Assembly (NCBI GenBank): GCA_018400545.1 | Contig: JAGYLT010000069.1 | Span: 1 to 9,962, forward strand | Reading direction: 5' to 3' | DNA length: 9,962 nt | Source of the DNA: Bacteroidales bacterium | Lineage (GTDB): Bacteria > Bacteroidota > Bacteroidia > Bacteroidales > 4484-276 | Part shown: positions 1 through 8,400 of the stretch, in pieces | Position numbering within the stretch: the stretch's first letter is position 1 | Layout of the letters: every line of letters begins with the position of its first letter | The notes under the pieces: model-generated | What the model was told of the DNA's origin: nothing | Database searches by the model: none | The model's input: the letters and a program-made list of their open reading frames with translations, nothing else | Program-made: the position numbers and the translations under genes

Positions 1-1
1 G

Positions 2-511
2 GCTTATGATCAGCCTGCCCATGTTGGTCTTGGCCCTGTTACTGATGACTATGGTAACGCAGAATTTACCTGGCCTAACTGGTGGAGCATTGGTGCATTC
101 GATGTAGAGAAAGCATGTATGTATGATGTGGAAATGGTTTTCACAAAAACAGAAAATGGGATGACCTTCCAGCAATTAAGCGGGCCGGCCTTTGTACCGG
201 GTTTATATGCTGACGAACTTAGTGTACCCGGTGACCAATGTTATGACATTGGTGGATTGCCAGAGCTTACAGAAGATTTTGTGACCGGTGTTAGGAATGT
301 AAGCTTTGCCCCATCTTCAACCATAGCCGCTGAAGTTGGTGAATATCGTGGAACGGCCTTCACCATTTCCGGTGGTGGTTTCATGTGCTGGTGGGTTGGT
401 GCTAGCACCTACGATATCATTTCTGTAACTGAAAACACCCTTGAAGTCAGGATTGAACAAGGTACTGCCGGTGCATGGTATCACAAATTTACCAGTGTAA
501 AACCAGAATAA
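2..511 (+). CDS. C-terminal part of probable surface glycan-binding (SusE/SGBP-like) protein, 5' end outside window
   Basis: The reading frame is open from base 2 to a TAA at 509-511 and gives 169 residues; an internal ATG at 119 is not the likely start because the same frame continues upstream with similar, protein-like sequence (for example FTWPNWWSIGAFDVEKAC). The segment is rich in Trp, Gly and Thr and ends with ...YDIISVTENTLEVRI...AWYHKF, a pattern I associate with the C-terminal beta-sandwich of PKD-containing or SusE/SusF-like outer-membrane lipoproteins in Bacteroidota polysaccharide loci. Such proteins bind glycan at the cell surface and have no catalytic role. The position just upstream of a surface GH16 agrees with that, and a susC/susD pair would be expected further upstream (inference). 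No catalytic motif is visible. An alternative is the C-terminal accessory domain of a secreted glycosidase. Confidence 0.6.
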   Translation, partial: AYDQPAHVGLGPVTDDYGNAEFTWPNWWSIGAFDVEKACMYDVEMVFTKTENGMTFQQLSGPAFVPGLYADELSVPGDQCYDIGGLPELTEDFVTGVRNVSFAPSSTIAAEVGEYRGTAFTISGGGFMCWWVGASTYDIISVTENTLEVRIEQGTAGAWYHKFTSVKPE

Positions 512-537
512 TTGATAAAAAAAATGCATTGTTGTAG

Positions 538-637
538 TTTTCTCATAATGCGGAGTTTGGTTTGATGAATTGTAAGCGTTGCAAGCAGGATCTTAGTTCT
601 CTTCCTGCTTGCCTCCTTACAAATCTTTATGAGAAAA
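538..637. repeat. Nested inverted repeat in the intergenic region (three stacked stems)
   Basis: The 158-base gap between the binding protein and the GH16 gene folds on paper into one long hairpin. The outer stem is a perfect 11 bp match (538-548 TTTTCTCATAA with 627-637). The middle stem is 7 bp (570-576 with 616-622). The apical stem is 10 bp (581-590 GCAAGCAGGA with 603-612) around a 12-base loop. No T-run follows on the + strand, so this is not a textbook intrinsic terminator. It could be a transcript-processing or mRNA-stabilising structure, or a terminator variant, separating an upstream binding/transport mRNA from the enzyme genes. The pairing is seen directly; the role is inferred. 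Confidence 0.6.
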
Positions 638-669
638 AATAAACATTAATTATCAAAATAAGATATAAA

Positions 670-2010
670 ATGAAAATGATAGCTTTTTACAATAGAAAAA
701 TAAATTTCGCAAGATTTCTATTTCCAATAGTAACACTGGTTATTATGCTTGGAATAGCAGCCTGCGAAAAAGAAGACGATGTGCCCGGCTTCAACGCCGA
801 TTTTAGCTTCGAAATGTTAGAAGAAAATTACGTAAAATTCACCAACCAATCTACTGGCGAATATTATTGGATCATTTATGATTATGGAAATGGTGAAATT
901 GACACAATAATCGACAAAAAAGCACAACCGGAAGTTTTTTACTCGGTTGCTGGCACCTACGATGTTACCATGCAGGTAACAAATTACTACGGAGAAAGTA
1001 AAGCAGTTACAAAATCTGTTGGCATCAACGAAAACAATGTACAGGTTAGTTTCACAGCAGAGCCCTACGAAGTTTATCCAAATTTTGTTCAGATTACCAA
1101 CACTTCATTAGGAGTTTGGGATTCTATTACATGGACTGTTAATGGTGGCGATCCCATCAGAGATTTAGAAACATTTACCGAGTACTTTGCTTTTGCCGGA
1201 ACTTATGAAATAGAATTAAGTGCCCGGCTGTCCGATGATGTATTTACCGATACACAAACCGTGTCCATCTCAGCAGATGACCCGGATTATGACCCAAATA
1301 TGGTTTGGAGGGAGGAATTTATTAACACCGGCAGCCCCGATCCAACAAAATGGACTATGGAACTTGGCGGCGGTGGCTGGGGCAATAATGAGCTTCAGAC
1401 ATACACTGACGCTGAAGAAAATGTATATGTTGACAATGGGCTTCTAACAATTACTGCAATTGATGAAGGCGGAGACGCATACACTTCAGCGCGTATGACT
1501 ACCCAGGGTAAATACGACTTTAAATATGGCCGCATCGAGGCGCGCATCAAGCTTCCGTCTGGAAAGGGCATGTGGCCTGCTTTCTGGATGCTGGGCGCAA
1601 ACTTTAGTGAAGTTGGCTGGCCATATTGTGGTGAGATAGATATCATGGAAATGGTTGGTGGTGATGATGAACCAAATAGCGATAACACTTGTCATGCAAC
1701 TATGCACTGGTGGGATGACACCCAGAATCAGAAGGTTGACTTTGGTCAATCATATACACTGCCGAGTGGAATTTTTGCTGATAATTTCCATGTTTTCGGA
1801 ATTGAATGGGATGAACAATCAGTTCGCGCTTACATGGATGGCAACGAATATTTTGTAGCTGATATCACGCCTTCGGAATTGAGTGAATTCCAGCAAAACT
1901 TTTTCATTATTCTTAATTTGGCAGTTGGTGGCGACTGGCCTGGCGACCCGTGTTGTACAGATTTCCCGCAAACCATGCAGGTTGACTGGGTTAGGGTTTA
2001 TTCAGAATAA
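670..2010 (+). CDS. Surface lipoprotein endo-beta-1,3-glucanase (laminarinase), GH16 with two PKD-type modules
   Basis: This 446-residue protein is predicted to cut internal beta-1,3 linkages in laminarin-like glucans at the cell surface. Residues 11-31 form a hydrophobic signal ending in a lipobox (GIAAC, lipidated Cys32), followed by EKEDD, an acidic stretch typical of Bacteroidota surface-export signals. Two PKD/Ig-like modules follow at about 42-118 and 125-200, each with an AGTY core (AGTYDVTM and AGTYEIEL). The GH16 domain fills about 211-446: WGNNELQTYT near its start, the catalytic motif GEIDIMEM with Glu322 as nucleophile, Asp324 and Glu327 as acid/base, and the end motif DFPQTMQVDWVRVY. 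The ExDxxE form fits laminarinase-type GH16 subfamilies; lichenase or mixed-linkage activity cannot be excluded. The start at ATG 670 gives a good signal; ATG 676 would also work. A decayed GH16 paralogue begins 20 bases after the stop. Confidence 0.92.
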   Translation: MKMIAFYNRKINFARFLFPIVTLVIMLGIAACEKEDDVPGFNADFSFEMLEENYVKFTNQSTGEYYWIIYDYGNGEIDTIIDKKAQPEVFYSVAGTYDVTMQVTNYYGESKAVTKSVGINENNVQVSFTAEPYEVYPNFVQITNTSLGVWDSITWTVNGGDPIRDLETFTEYFAFAGTYEIELSARLSDDVFTDTQTVSISADDPDYDPNMVWREEFINTGSPDPTKWTMELGGGGWGNNELQTYTDAEENVYVDNGLLTITAIDEGGDAYTSARMTTQGKYDFKYGRIEARIKLPSGKGMWPAFWMLGANFSEVGWPYCGEIDIMEMVGGDDEPNSDNTCHATMHWWDDTQNQKVDFGQSYTLPSGIFADNFHVFGIEWDEQSVRAYMDGNEYFVADITPSELSEFQQNFFIILNLAVGGDWPGDPCCTDFPQTMQVDWVRVYSE

Positions 2011-2030
2011 AGCAAAACAAAAGTGTCATC

Positions 2031-2294
2031 ATGCATAAATACTGGCTTATACTTTTTGTTTTAGCACTGGGTTCATGTAATTCAGGAAATTACATTCAGG
2101 AATCAGGAAAGTATAAGCTGGTATGGCAGGATGAGTTCAACTATACGGGCTTACCGGATTCTTCCAAATGGGATTACGACCAGTAAGGGAATGATGCCGG
2201 ACGGGGAAACCGGGAAGCCCGGTTTTATACCACTGCATTTCCACAAGCCATGGAAATTGACTAAGTGCGTGTTTATCAAAAAGAGGAGGGATAA
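2031..2294 (+). pseudogene. Degenerate second GH16 lipoprotein gene (central deletion and stop codons)
   Basis: ATG 2031 opens a lipoprotein signal, MHKYWLILFVLALGSC, with lipidated Cys16. It continues into a typical GH16 opening (KLVWQDEFNYTGLPDSSKW) and then hits TAA at 2184. Reading on in the same frame gives GNDAGRGNREARFYT, which matches the usual GWGNNE..YYT block with Trp and Asn replaced. It then passes straight to FPQAMEID*VRVYQK (2238-2282), the GH16 C-terminal motif with a TAA at 2262-2264 where a Tyr codon is expected, and ends at TAA 2292. Roughly 200 residues, including the ExDxxE catalytic motif, are missing, apparently in frame between about 2231 and 2238. The product cannot be an active glucanase; at most a 51-residue lipopeptide is made. 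It lies 20 bases after the intact GH16, so it was probably a tandem or operon partner. The intact gene has only about 50% similarity in the remnants, so this is not a very recent copy. Confidence 0.88.
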
Positions 2295-2342
2295 ACATTT
2301 TACGTTTTCCAAAGCTGTTGAAACGATGTTTCCGCCAGGCCG

Positions 2343-2382
2343 GCATCAATCGCATGGTCTGTTTTGTCCTGGAGATTGATGC
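2343..2382. repeat. Inverted repeat (9 bp stem) downstream of the GH16 pseudogene
   Basis: GCATCAATC at 2343-2351 is exactly complementary to GATTGATGC at 2374-2382, with a 22-base spacer. There is no T-tract after the second arm (TTGGAAATTTAAAGG follows), so a rho-independent terminator is only weakly suggested. It sits between the pseudogene and the TAAC repeat and may be the old transcript end of the GH16 genes. The rest of the 234-base gap before the permease gene shows no gene. Confidence 0.4.
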
Positions 2383-2396
2383 TTGGAAATTTAAAG

Positions 2397-2481
2397 GAAT
2401 AACCAACTCAGTAACAAATAACGATTAACGAATAACTCAGTAACCTATAACTTAATAACCAATAACTCATTAACGAATAAC
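2397..2481. repeat. Degenerate tandem array of 7-8 bp units ending in TAAC
   Basis: Eighty-five bases are made almost entirely of 7-8 bp units ending in TAAC: GAATAAC (2397, 2430, 2475), TCAGTAAC (2408, 2437), AAATAAC (2416), GATTAAC (2423), CTATAAC (2445), TTAATAAC (2452), CAATAAC (2460), TCATTAAC (2467). One spacer, CAAC at 2404, interrupts the series. A longer unit, GAATAAC followed by TCAGTAAC, recurs. There are no spacers of CRISPR type. Similar AT-rich short tandem repeats occur between genes in some Bacteroidota; a role as a recombination hot spot, regulatory spacer or slippage product is inference. It ends 47 bases before the permease start. Confidence 0.8.
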
Positions 2482-2528
2482 AAATCACCCGCCATCGGCA
2501 TCTGAATTCGATTTTATGAAAACATAGC

Positions 2529-4094
2529 ATGGATAAACAAAAACGATACACTGTAAAAGTTTCATTGATCGTAGCCCTCGGAGGATTTCTCATGGGCTTT
2601 GATGCATCTGTGATTTCAGGTGTTGTAAAGTTTATCGAACCCGAGTTCAACCTCACCAAACTCGAACTTGGGTGGGCTGTTAGTTCGCTTACCCTTACCG
2701 CAACGCTGGCCATGATGTTGGCCGGGCCGCTCTCTGCAACCTACGGACGTAAACCCATTCTGAATCTGGCCGCAGCGCTTTATGCCGTGTCTGCCATAGG
2801 TTCGGCACTTGCACCTGATTTCATTTCTCTGGTCATCGCCAGGATGATTGGTGGCCTCGGGGTGGGTGCTTCATTGATTATCGCACCGATGTACATTGCC
2901 GAAATCTCGCCTCCGCGCATGCGTGGAACAATGGTTTCGTTTAACCAGCTCAATATCGTAATCGGGATTTCTACGGCATTTTTTACCAACTATCTGATTT
3001 TGCAATTGAGCCAGTCAGATATTTCCTGGGTGAAAACCCTGGGTTTCGAAAGGTATCAATGGCGCTGGATGCTCGGGCTTGAAACGTTGCCGGCAATACT
3101 CTATTTCGGGTTCCTATTTACCGTGCCTGAAAGCCCGCGCTGGCTCATTATGAAAAACAGGGCGGAGGAAGCATTACTGATACTGTTGAGGGTGTCATCA
3201 AAAAAACAGGCCGAACAGGATATTAAGGCTGTAAAAGCCAGTATTTCGGATGATACAAAAAAGAAAAATGTGCCGTTGTCTGCATTATTTAAACCCGCAT
3301 TAAGGCTGGTGCTCACCATTGGGATTGTGATTTCCATTCTGCAGCAGATCACCGGAATCAATTCCGTTTTCTTTTATGCCCCCATGATTTTTGAGCAAAC
3401 CGGAATTGGCGTGGATGCCTCATTTTCACAGGCCATTCTTGTTGGGCTGACCAACCTGGTGTTTACCATTTTTGCCATTCTTTTTATCGATAGGTTTGGC
3501 CGTAAGATTTTGCTTTTGTTTGGACTTTCAGGAATTATCGTCAGCATGTTTTTACTGTCCTGGGGTTTTTACAATGCCACCTATAGTTTAACCGATGAAG
3601 GGATGGCAAATCTCCCTGCGCATATCGATCGCGCTAAGCTGACCCAATTCAGTGGAAAAACATTTCACAGCGATGTTAAATTCAAACAGGAGATTCAAAA
3701 TGTATTCGGCAATGAAGAAGCAAAAAAAATTGAATCTGATCTGATGGGCGCTGCCACCAATATGAATTCATGGCTGGTTTTAATCGCGATCATCGGATTT
3801 GTGGCTTCATTTGCTATATCGCTTGGCCCGGTGATGTGGGTGCTGTTCTCCGAAATCTTTCCCAATTATATACGGGGGATTGCCATATCCCTGGTCGGGT
3901 TTATCAATTCAGGGGTTAGTTTTCTCGTGCAGCTCATTTTCCCGTGGGAACTTGCAACGCTGGGGAGCGCGCTAACTTTCCTGATTTATGGGCTTTTTGC
4001 CGTTGTTGGGCTGGCTATTATTGGCACCGTACTTCCTGAAACCAAAAATAAATCTCTCGAAGAACTTGAAACTATGCTGATTAAAAAGACTTAA
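2529..4094 (+). CDS. Sugar-porter family MFS transporter (hexose or short beta-glucan oligosaccharide:H+ symporter)
   Basis: This 521-residue inner-membrane permease carries the full signature set of the MFS sugar porter family: GRKP at 73-76, RMIGGLGVGASLIIAP followed by YIAEISPPRMRG at about 105-132, PESPRW at 200-205, QQITGIN at 272-278, DRFGRK at 321-326, GPVMWVLFSE at 433-442 and PETKNKSLEEL at 503-513. Gln272, Gln273, Asn278 and Trp437 fall at positions known to contact hexose in XylE-type porters. Twelve membrane helices can be traced. About 60 extra polar residues (about 352-412) lie between helices 9 and 10, where most sugar porters have a short periplasmic loop. The start is ATG 2529 with no Shine-Dalgarno; a chance three-codon frame (ATG 2516, TAG 2525) sits just before it. 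The GH-A lipoprotein starts 9 bases downstream, so both are probably one transcript. The substrate is inferred from context: glucose or beta-1,3-gluco-oligosaccharides. Confidence 0.88.
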   Translation: MDKQKRYTVKVSLIVALGGFLMGFDASVISGVVKFIEPEFNLTKLELGWAVSSLTLTATLAMMLAGPLSATYGRKPILNLAAALYAVSAIGSALAPDFISLVIARMIGGLGVGASLIIAPMYIAEISPPRMRGTMVSFNQLNIVIGISTAFFTNYLILQLSQSDISWVKTLGFERYQWRWMLGLETLPAILYFGFLFTVPESPRWLIMKNRAEEALLILLRVSSKKQAEQDIKAVKASISDDTKKKNVPLSALFKPALRLVLTIGIVISILQQITGINSVFFYAPMIFEQTGIGVDASFSQAILVGLTNLVFTIFAILFIDRFGRKILLLFGLSGIIVSMFLLSWGFYNATYSLTDEGMANLPAHIDRAKLTQFSGKTFHSDVKFKQEIQNVFGNEEAKKIESDLMGAATNMNSWLVLIAIIGFVASFAISLGPVMWVLFSEIFPNYIRGIAISLVGFINSGVSFLVQLIFPWELATLGSALTFLIYGLFAVVGLAIIGTVLPETKNKSLEELETMLIKKT

Positions 4095-4103
4095 ACAGAA
4101 AAT

Positions 4104-5417
4104 ATGATAAGAATCATTACAAAAATATTGGCTTTCATATTACTTATTGTTGTCATGGCAGCTTGCAGCAACGCCGGAAACGATAATGGCATGTTGCCGG
4201 TAAAAGCAGAATTAAAGAAAGAGGCGGATGGTTTTCGTGTCTATGTTAATGGTGAACCATTTTACATGAAAGGTGCCGGATTTGAAGGGCGCGATCCGTC
4301 TTCGGTGGCCGAGCATGGCGGAAATACAATCAGAACCTGGCGTACCGGAGATAAATTCTTAACCGGAAAGGAAAAACTGGATGCAGCCCATGAAAATGGT
4401 TTGAAGGTGGTGATGGGGCTCGATGTTGCGCGCGAAAGGCACGGGTTTGATTATGATGACGAGGAAGCCGTAAAAAAACAGCTTGAACAAATAAAAGCAG
4501 AGGTGCTGAAATTTAAAGACCATCCGGCTTTGCTGGCATGGGGAATCGGTAATGAGCTGAATTTGCGTTATACAAACCGGAAAGTTTGGGATGCTGTGAA
4601 TGAAATTGCTGAAATGATAAATGCAGTTGATCCCAATCATCTCACCACCACCATGCTGGCCGGTGCCAACCCACGGGATGTTGATGCTGTTGCTGAGCAG
4701 TGCCCGTCGCTCGATTTTATAAGTTTACAGTTATACGGCAGTATTAAAAAACTTCCGGCCTACCTTGAGGCAACAAAATACAAAGGTGCATATGCCGTAA
4801 CTGAGTGGGGCGTCACCGGCCACTGGGAAGTACCGCAAACCGAATGGAACCGCCCCATCGAAGAAAACAGCCACGTAAAAGCACTGAATTATAAAAAGCG
4901 CTACCAAAAATACATTGCTGCCGACAGCGCCAGATGTATTGGGTCGTTTGTGTTTTTGTGGGGTCAAAAGCAGGAGCGGACGCCCACATGGTATGGCATG
5001 TTTCTGGAAACCGGCGAAAAAACCGAATCGGTAGATGTGATGCAAAACATGTGGACCGGCCGGTGGCCTGAAAACAGGGCGCCACAATTGCAGAGTTTTT
5101 TCCTTAACGGAAAAACGGCTTCACAAAATATCCATCTGCAAAGTGCCGAAAAAATTAAGGGTCTTGTTAAAGCCACCGATCCTGAAAATGATCCATTAAA
5201 TTACTTATGGGAAATATTACCCGAAGTACCACGGGATCAGCAAAGCGATGGTGGCGATTATGAACCCAAACAGGAAGTTGTTTGCAGCAATGAAACAACA
5301 GGTAATAGCTGTGAAATTGCGGCACCTGAGGAGCCCGGCGAATATCGCCTGTTTGTATATGTTTTTGATGGGAATAACAATGCGGCAACAGCCAATATTC
5401 CCTTTTATGTGAAATAG
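4104..5417 (+). CDS. Lipoprotein glycoside hydrolase, clan GH-A TIM barrel with C-terminal Ig-like domain (GH2/GH5/GH158-like)
   Basis: The 437-residue protein begins with a lipoprotein signal ending VVMAAC (Cys21), so it is exported and membrane anchored; the residues after the Cys are not strongly acidic, so periplasmic or surface location is undecided. Residues about 42-318 form a TIM barrel with clan GH-A hallmarks: GGNTIRTW at 72-79, WGIGNELN with probable acid/base Glu151, and AVTEWG with probable nucleophile Glu234, followed by FLWGQKQERTPTWYG. These predict a retaining beta-glycosidase. Residues about 326-437 look like an Ig/cadherin-like domain (ATDPENDPLNYLWEI, GEYRLFVYVFDG). Automatic annotation would probably call it GH2 TIM-barrel, but the GH2 sandwich domains are absent. 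The beta-1,3-glucan context and barrel-plus-Ig layout make GH158 endo-beta-1,3-glucanase an attractive candidate, not proven. Its TAG stop shares its last base with the GTG of the next gene. Confidence 0.8.
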   Translation: MIRIITKILAFILLIVVMAACSNAGNDNGMLPVKAELKKEADGFRVYVNGEPFYMKGAGFEGRDPSSVAEHGGNTIRTWRTGDKFLTGKEKLDAAHENGLKVVMGLDVARERHGFDYDDEEAVKKQLEQIKAEVLKFKDHPALLAWGIGNELNLRYTNRKVWDAVNEIAEMINAVDPNHLTTTMLAGANPRDVDAVAEQCPSLDFISLQLYGSIKKLPAYLEATKYKGAYAVTEWGVTGHWEVPQTEWNRPIEENSHVKALNYKKRYQKYIAADSARCIGSFVFLWGQKQERTPTWYGMFLETGEKTESVDVMQNMWTGRWPENRAPQLQSFFLNGKTASQNIHLQSAEKIKGLVKATDPENDPLNYLWEILPEVPRDQQSDGGDYEPKQEVVCSNETTGNSCEIAAPEEPGEYRLFVYVFDGNNNAATANIPFYVK

Positions 5418-8400
5418 TGAAAACAGATATTGAACCTGAACAACTTATGAAAAAGCAAGCCATTTTTCTTGGAAAGAATCAAATAAACGAAGTGCACACA
5501 GAAGTTACCGGACAATTTGTTGAGATTGAAGGTGAAAAATATTACCAGATTGGTAATTACCATCAGATGCCCGATTTCTTTATCAGCATCGTTAGCGATT
5601 CCGACCACTGGATGTTTATTTCCAGCAACGGATCATTATCGGCGGGAAGGAAAGACCGGGACAACGCTTTGTTCCCGTATTTTACCGTCGATAAAATTCA
5701 TGACTATAAAGGGAAAACCGGAAGTCATTCCTGGTTTCTTGTGGAACAAAAAAATGGCCGGGCTTTGTGGGAGCCTTTTATGGAGGATTCCCTGAAGTTT
5801 TATCATGTCAGCCGAAATATCTATAAAAGTATTTACGGGAATAAAATCATTTTCGAGGAAGTAAATCACGACCTGGGACTTTGTTTTCGATATGGATGGT
5901 ACAACAGCGAAAAATATGGTTTTGTGAAAAAATCATCCGTAGTCAATCTTGGAGATAAACCCGTTAAGCTGGAGGTGCTCGATGGAATTCAAAACATTCT
6001 GCCTCATGGTGTAGGTTATGTTTTTGAAAACGAATACAGCAATCTTGCCGATGCCTACAAGAAAAACGAAAGGGTAGAAGGCAGTTCGCTCGGTTTGTAT
6101 ATGCTGAGCGCAATTCCGGTTGACAGGGCCGAACCCAGTGAAGCGCTTTTTGCCACAGCGGTTTGGTCGGCGGGTTTGGATCAGGATTATGAAATACTGC
6201 TTTCGGAAGAACAGGTTGAATACTTTAAAAAAGGAGAATCGGTCGAATCAGAATATCACATCCGGGCCAGGCGTGGAGCATACTTCATCAATACCAGTTT
6301 GGTGCTCAAGGCCAATGAACAAAAAGACTGGTTTACTATTGCCGAAATCAATCAAAGTTCAACGCAGGTTGCAAATCTGAATCATAAAATTGGAAAAGAG
6401 AAAAACCTGAAAGCCTTAATCAATACCGATATCGATAAAGGGACCATTAACCTGAAGCGCATGGTTTCGCAGGCCGACGGGTTCCAGGTTACCAACACCG
6501 AAATCTGCTTTGCCCGCCATTACACAAATACACTTTTCAATATTATGCGCGGGGGTGTTTTTGTGGATAATTATCAAATCGACAAATCGGATTTCAGGCT
6601 GTACATCTGGCAGATCAACCGCCTGATCACCAAAGAATATCAGGCCTGGCTGGATAACCTGCCTGAAAAAATATCGTACGCCGGCCTTCTTGAAAAATCA
6701 ACACAAACCGGTGACGCTGATCTTCAAAGAATAGCCAGCGAATATCTGCCGCTAACCTTCAGCCGCCGTCATGGCGATCCGAGCCGGCCATGGAATCAGT
6801 TTTCCATCGAAACAAAAAATGATGACGGTTCTGTAAAATTTAATTACGAAGGCAACTGGCGCGATATTTTTCAAAACTGGGAGGCACTCAGTTATGCTTT
6901 CCCTGAATTTACCGAAGGGATTATTTCCAAGTTTGTGAATTCTTCCACCATCGACGGGTATAATCCTTATCGCATCATGCGCAACGGCATCGACTGGGAA
7001 GTGCCCGAACCCGGCGATCCCTGGGCCTACATCGGTTACTGGGGTGATCACCAGATTATTTATCTGCAAAAGCTGTTGGAGGTTTCTGATCAGTTTCATC
7101 CCGGAAATCTGGACAGGCTGCTCACAAGTGACAACTTCACCTATGCCAATGTTCCCTACAGGATAAAACCCTACGCTGAAATCATAAAAAATCCCAAGGA
7201 TACCGTAGTTTTCGACTATGCCCTCAACGATCGGATCAATACTGAGGCAAGCCATCTTGGCGCTGATGCCAGGCTGCTTAAAAGCAAGCAGGGCGATCAG
7301 ATTTACAAAGTGAACCTCACCGAAAAAATTTTAGTAACACTCCTGTCAAAACTCAGTAATTTTATTCCTGAAGCCGGTATCTGGATGAACACCCAGCGCC
7401 CCGAATGGAACGATGCCAACAATGCGCTGGTTGGAAACGGAACCTCCATGGTTACGCTTTATTATCTCCGCAGGTTCCTCAAATTCTGGGATAATAAATT
7501 GAGCAGTGTTTCTGTAAACAGCATCGATGTTTCTGAAGAGGTTGCGCTTTTATTTGATGCCATCCATCGTATTTTTAAAGATAATACCACACTGCTCAAC
7601 AACAGTTTCTCAGATTCTGAAAGGCTTCAGTTTGCCGAGCATCTCGGGCAGGCACATTCAAAATTCAGAAACGAGGTATATGCCTATTCTTTTTCGGGGG
7701 AAAAACGTGCACTTCATGTGAAGAATCTGGTTGCCTTTATCAGGGTTAGCCTCAAGTATATCGATCATACCATTCGTGCAAATAAGCGCAAGGATTCTTT
7801 GTATCATGCCTATAATTTAATCTCGATAAAGCCCACCGGAATTTCAATCCGGTATTTGTATGAGATGCTCGAAGGCCAGGTTGCCGTATTGAGCGCAGGC
7901 TTGTTGTCGGTTCCGGAAAGTCTTGAGGTGCTCGATGCCCTTAAGAAAAGCGAAATGTTCAGGGAGGATCAGTACAGCTACATGCTTTATCCTGATCGCA
8001 TCCTGCCCGATTTTATGGAGAAGAACTGGATTCCCGAAGAAAAAGTGGAATCATCGGCACTGCTAAAAAAACTTGTGCAGGACGGCGAAACGTCCATTAT
8101 TCAAAAAGATGCGCTGGGCGAGTATCATTTTAACGGAACCTTCAGGAATGCCGATGTGCTGAAGGAAGCCCTGGATAATTTACGCGTGGGCAGTTATAGC
8201 CATCTTATCGAAGAAGAGAAGGAACACCTTCTGGAAATTTACGAGGAAGTCTTCGACCATCAGTCGTTTACCGGCCGGTCAGGAACTTTTTACGGGTACG
8301 AAGGCCTCGGCTCCATTTACTGGCACATGGTTTCGAAGTTGCTGCTGGCCACCCAGGAATGTTTCTTCAAAGCAGTTGACGAAGGTGCCGGCAAAAAAGT

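Noticed and set aside
512..669. Bacteroidota-type promoter (TTTG and TAnnTTTG boxes) ahead of the GH16 gene
   Set aside because: TTTG occurs near 555-565 but no properly spaced TAnnTTTG was found, only a near miss at 535-542, so no promoter is claimed.
2131..2379. Open + strand frame of 82 codons over the GH16 relic and gap
   Set aside because: It is out of frame with the recognisable GH16 remnants, has no family-like sequence and begins inside the lipoprotein relic; it is an accidental frame opened by the decay.
2397..2481. TAAC repeats considered as a CRISPR array
   Set aside because: Units are only 7-8 bp, contiguous and without unique spacers of constant length, and no cas gene is visible.
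2516..2527. Three-codon upstream frame (ATG AAA ACA TAG) one base before the permease start
   Set aside because: Too short to be judged; could be a leader but one such frame in AT-rich sequence is expected by chance.
5055..5064. Palindrome ACCGGCCGGT, present again at 8270-8279
   Set aside because: Both copies lie inside coding sequence and encode Thr-Gly-Arg in each; two copies are plausible from codon use alone, with no sign of an operator or element end.
4731..5087. Minus-strand open frames of 90-118 codons opposite the GH-A gene
   Set aside because: They lie antisense to a gene with clear catalytic motifs, are rich in Cys, Phe and His as expected of shadow translations, and resemble no family.
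6752..7255. Minus-strand open frame of 167 codons opposite the phosphorylase
   Set aside because: Fully inside the phosphorylase coding region over conserved motifs; composition looks like an antisense shadow and there is no promoter or neighbour to support it.
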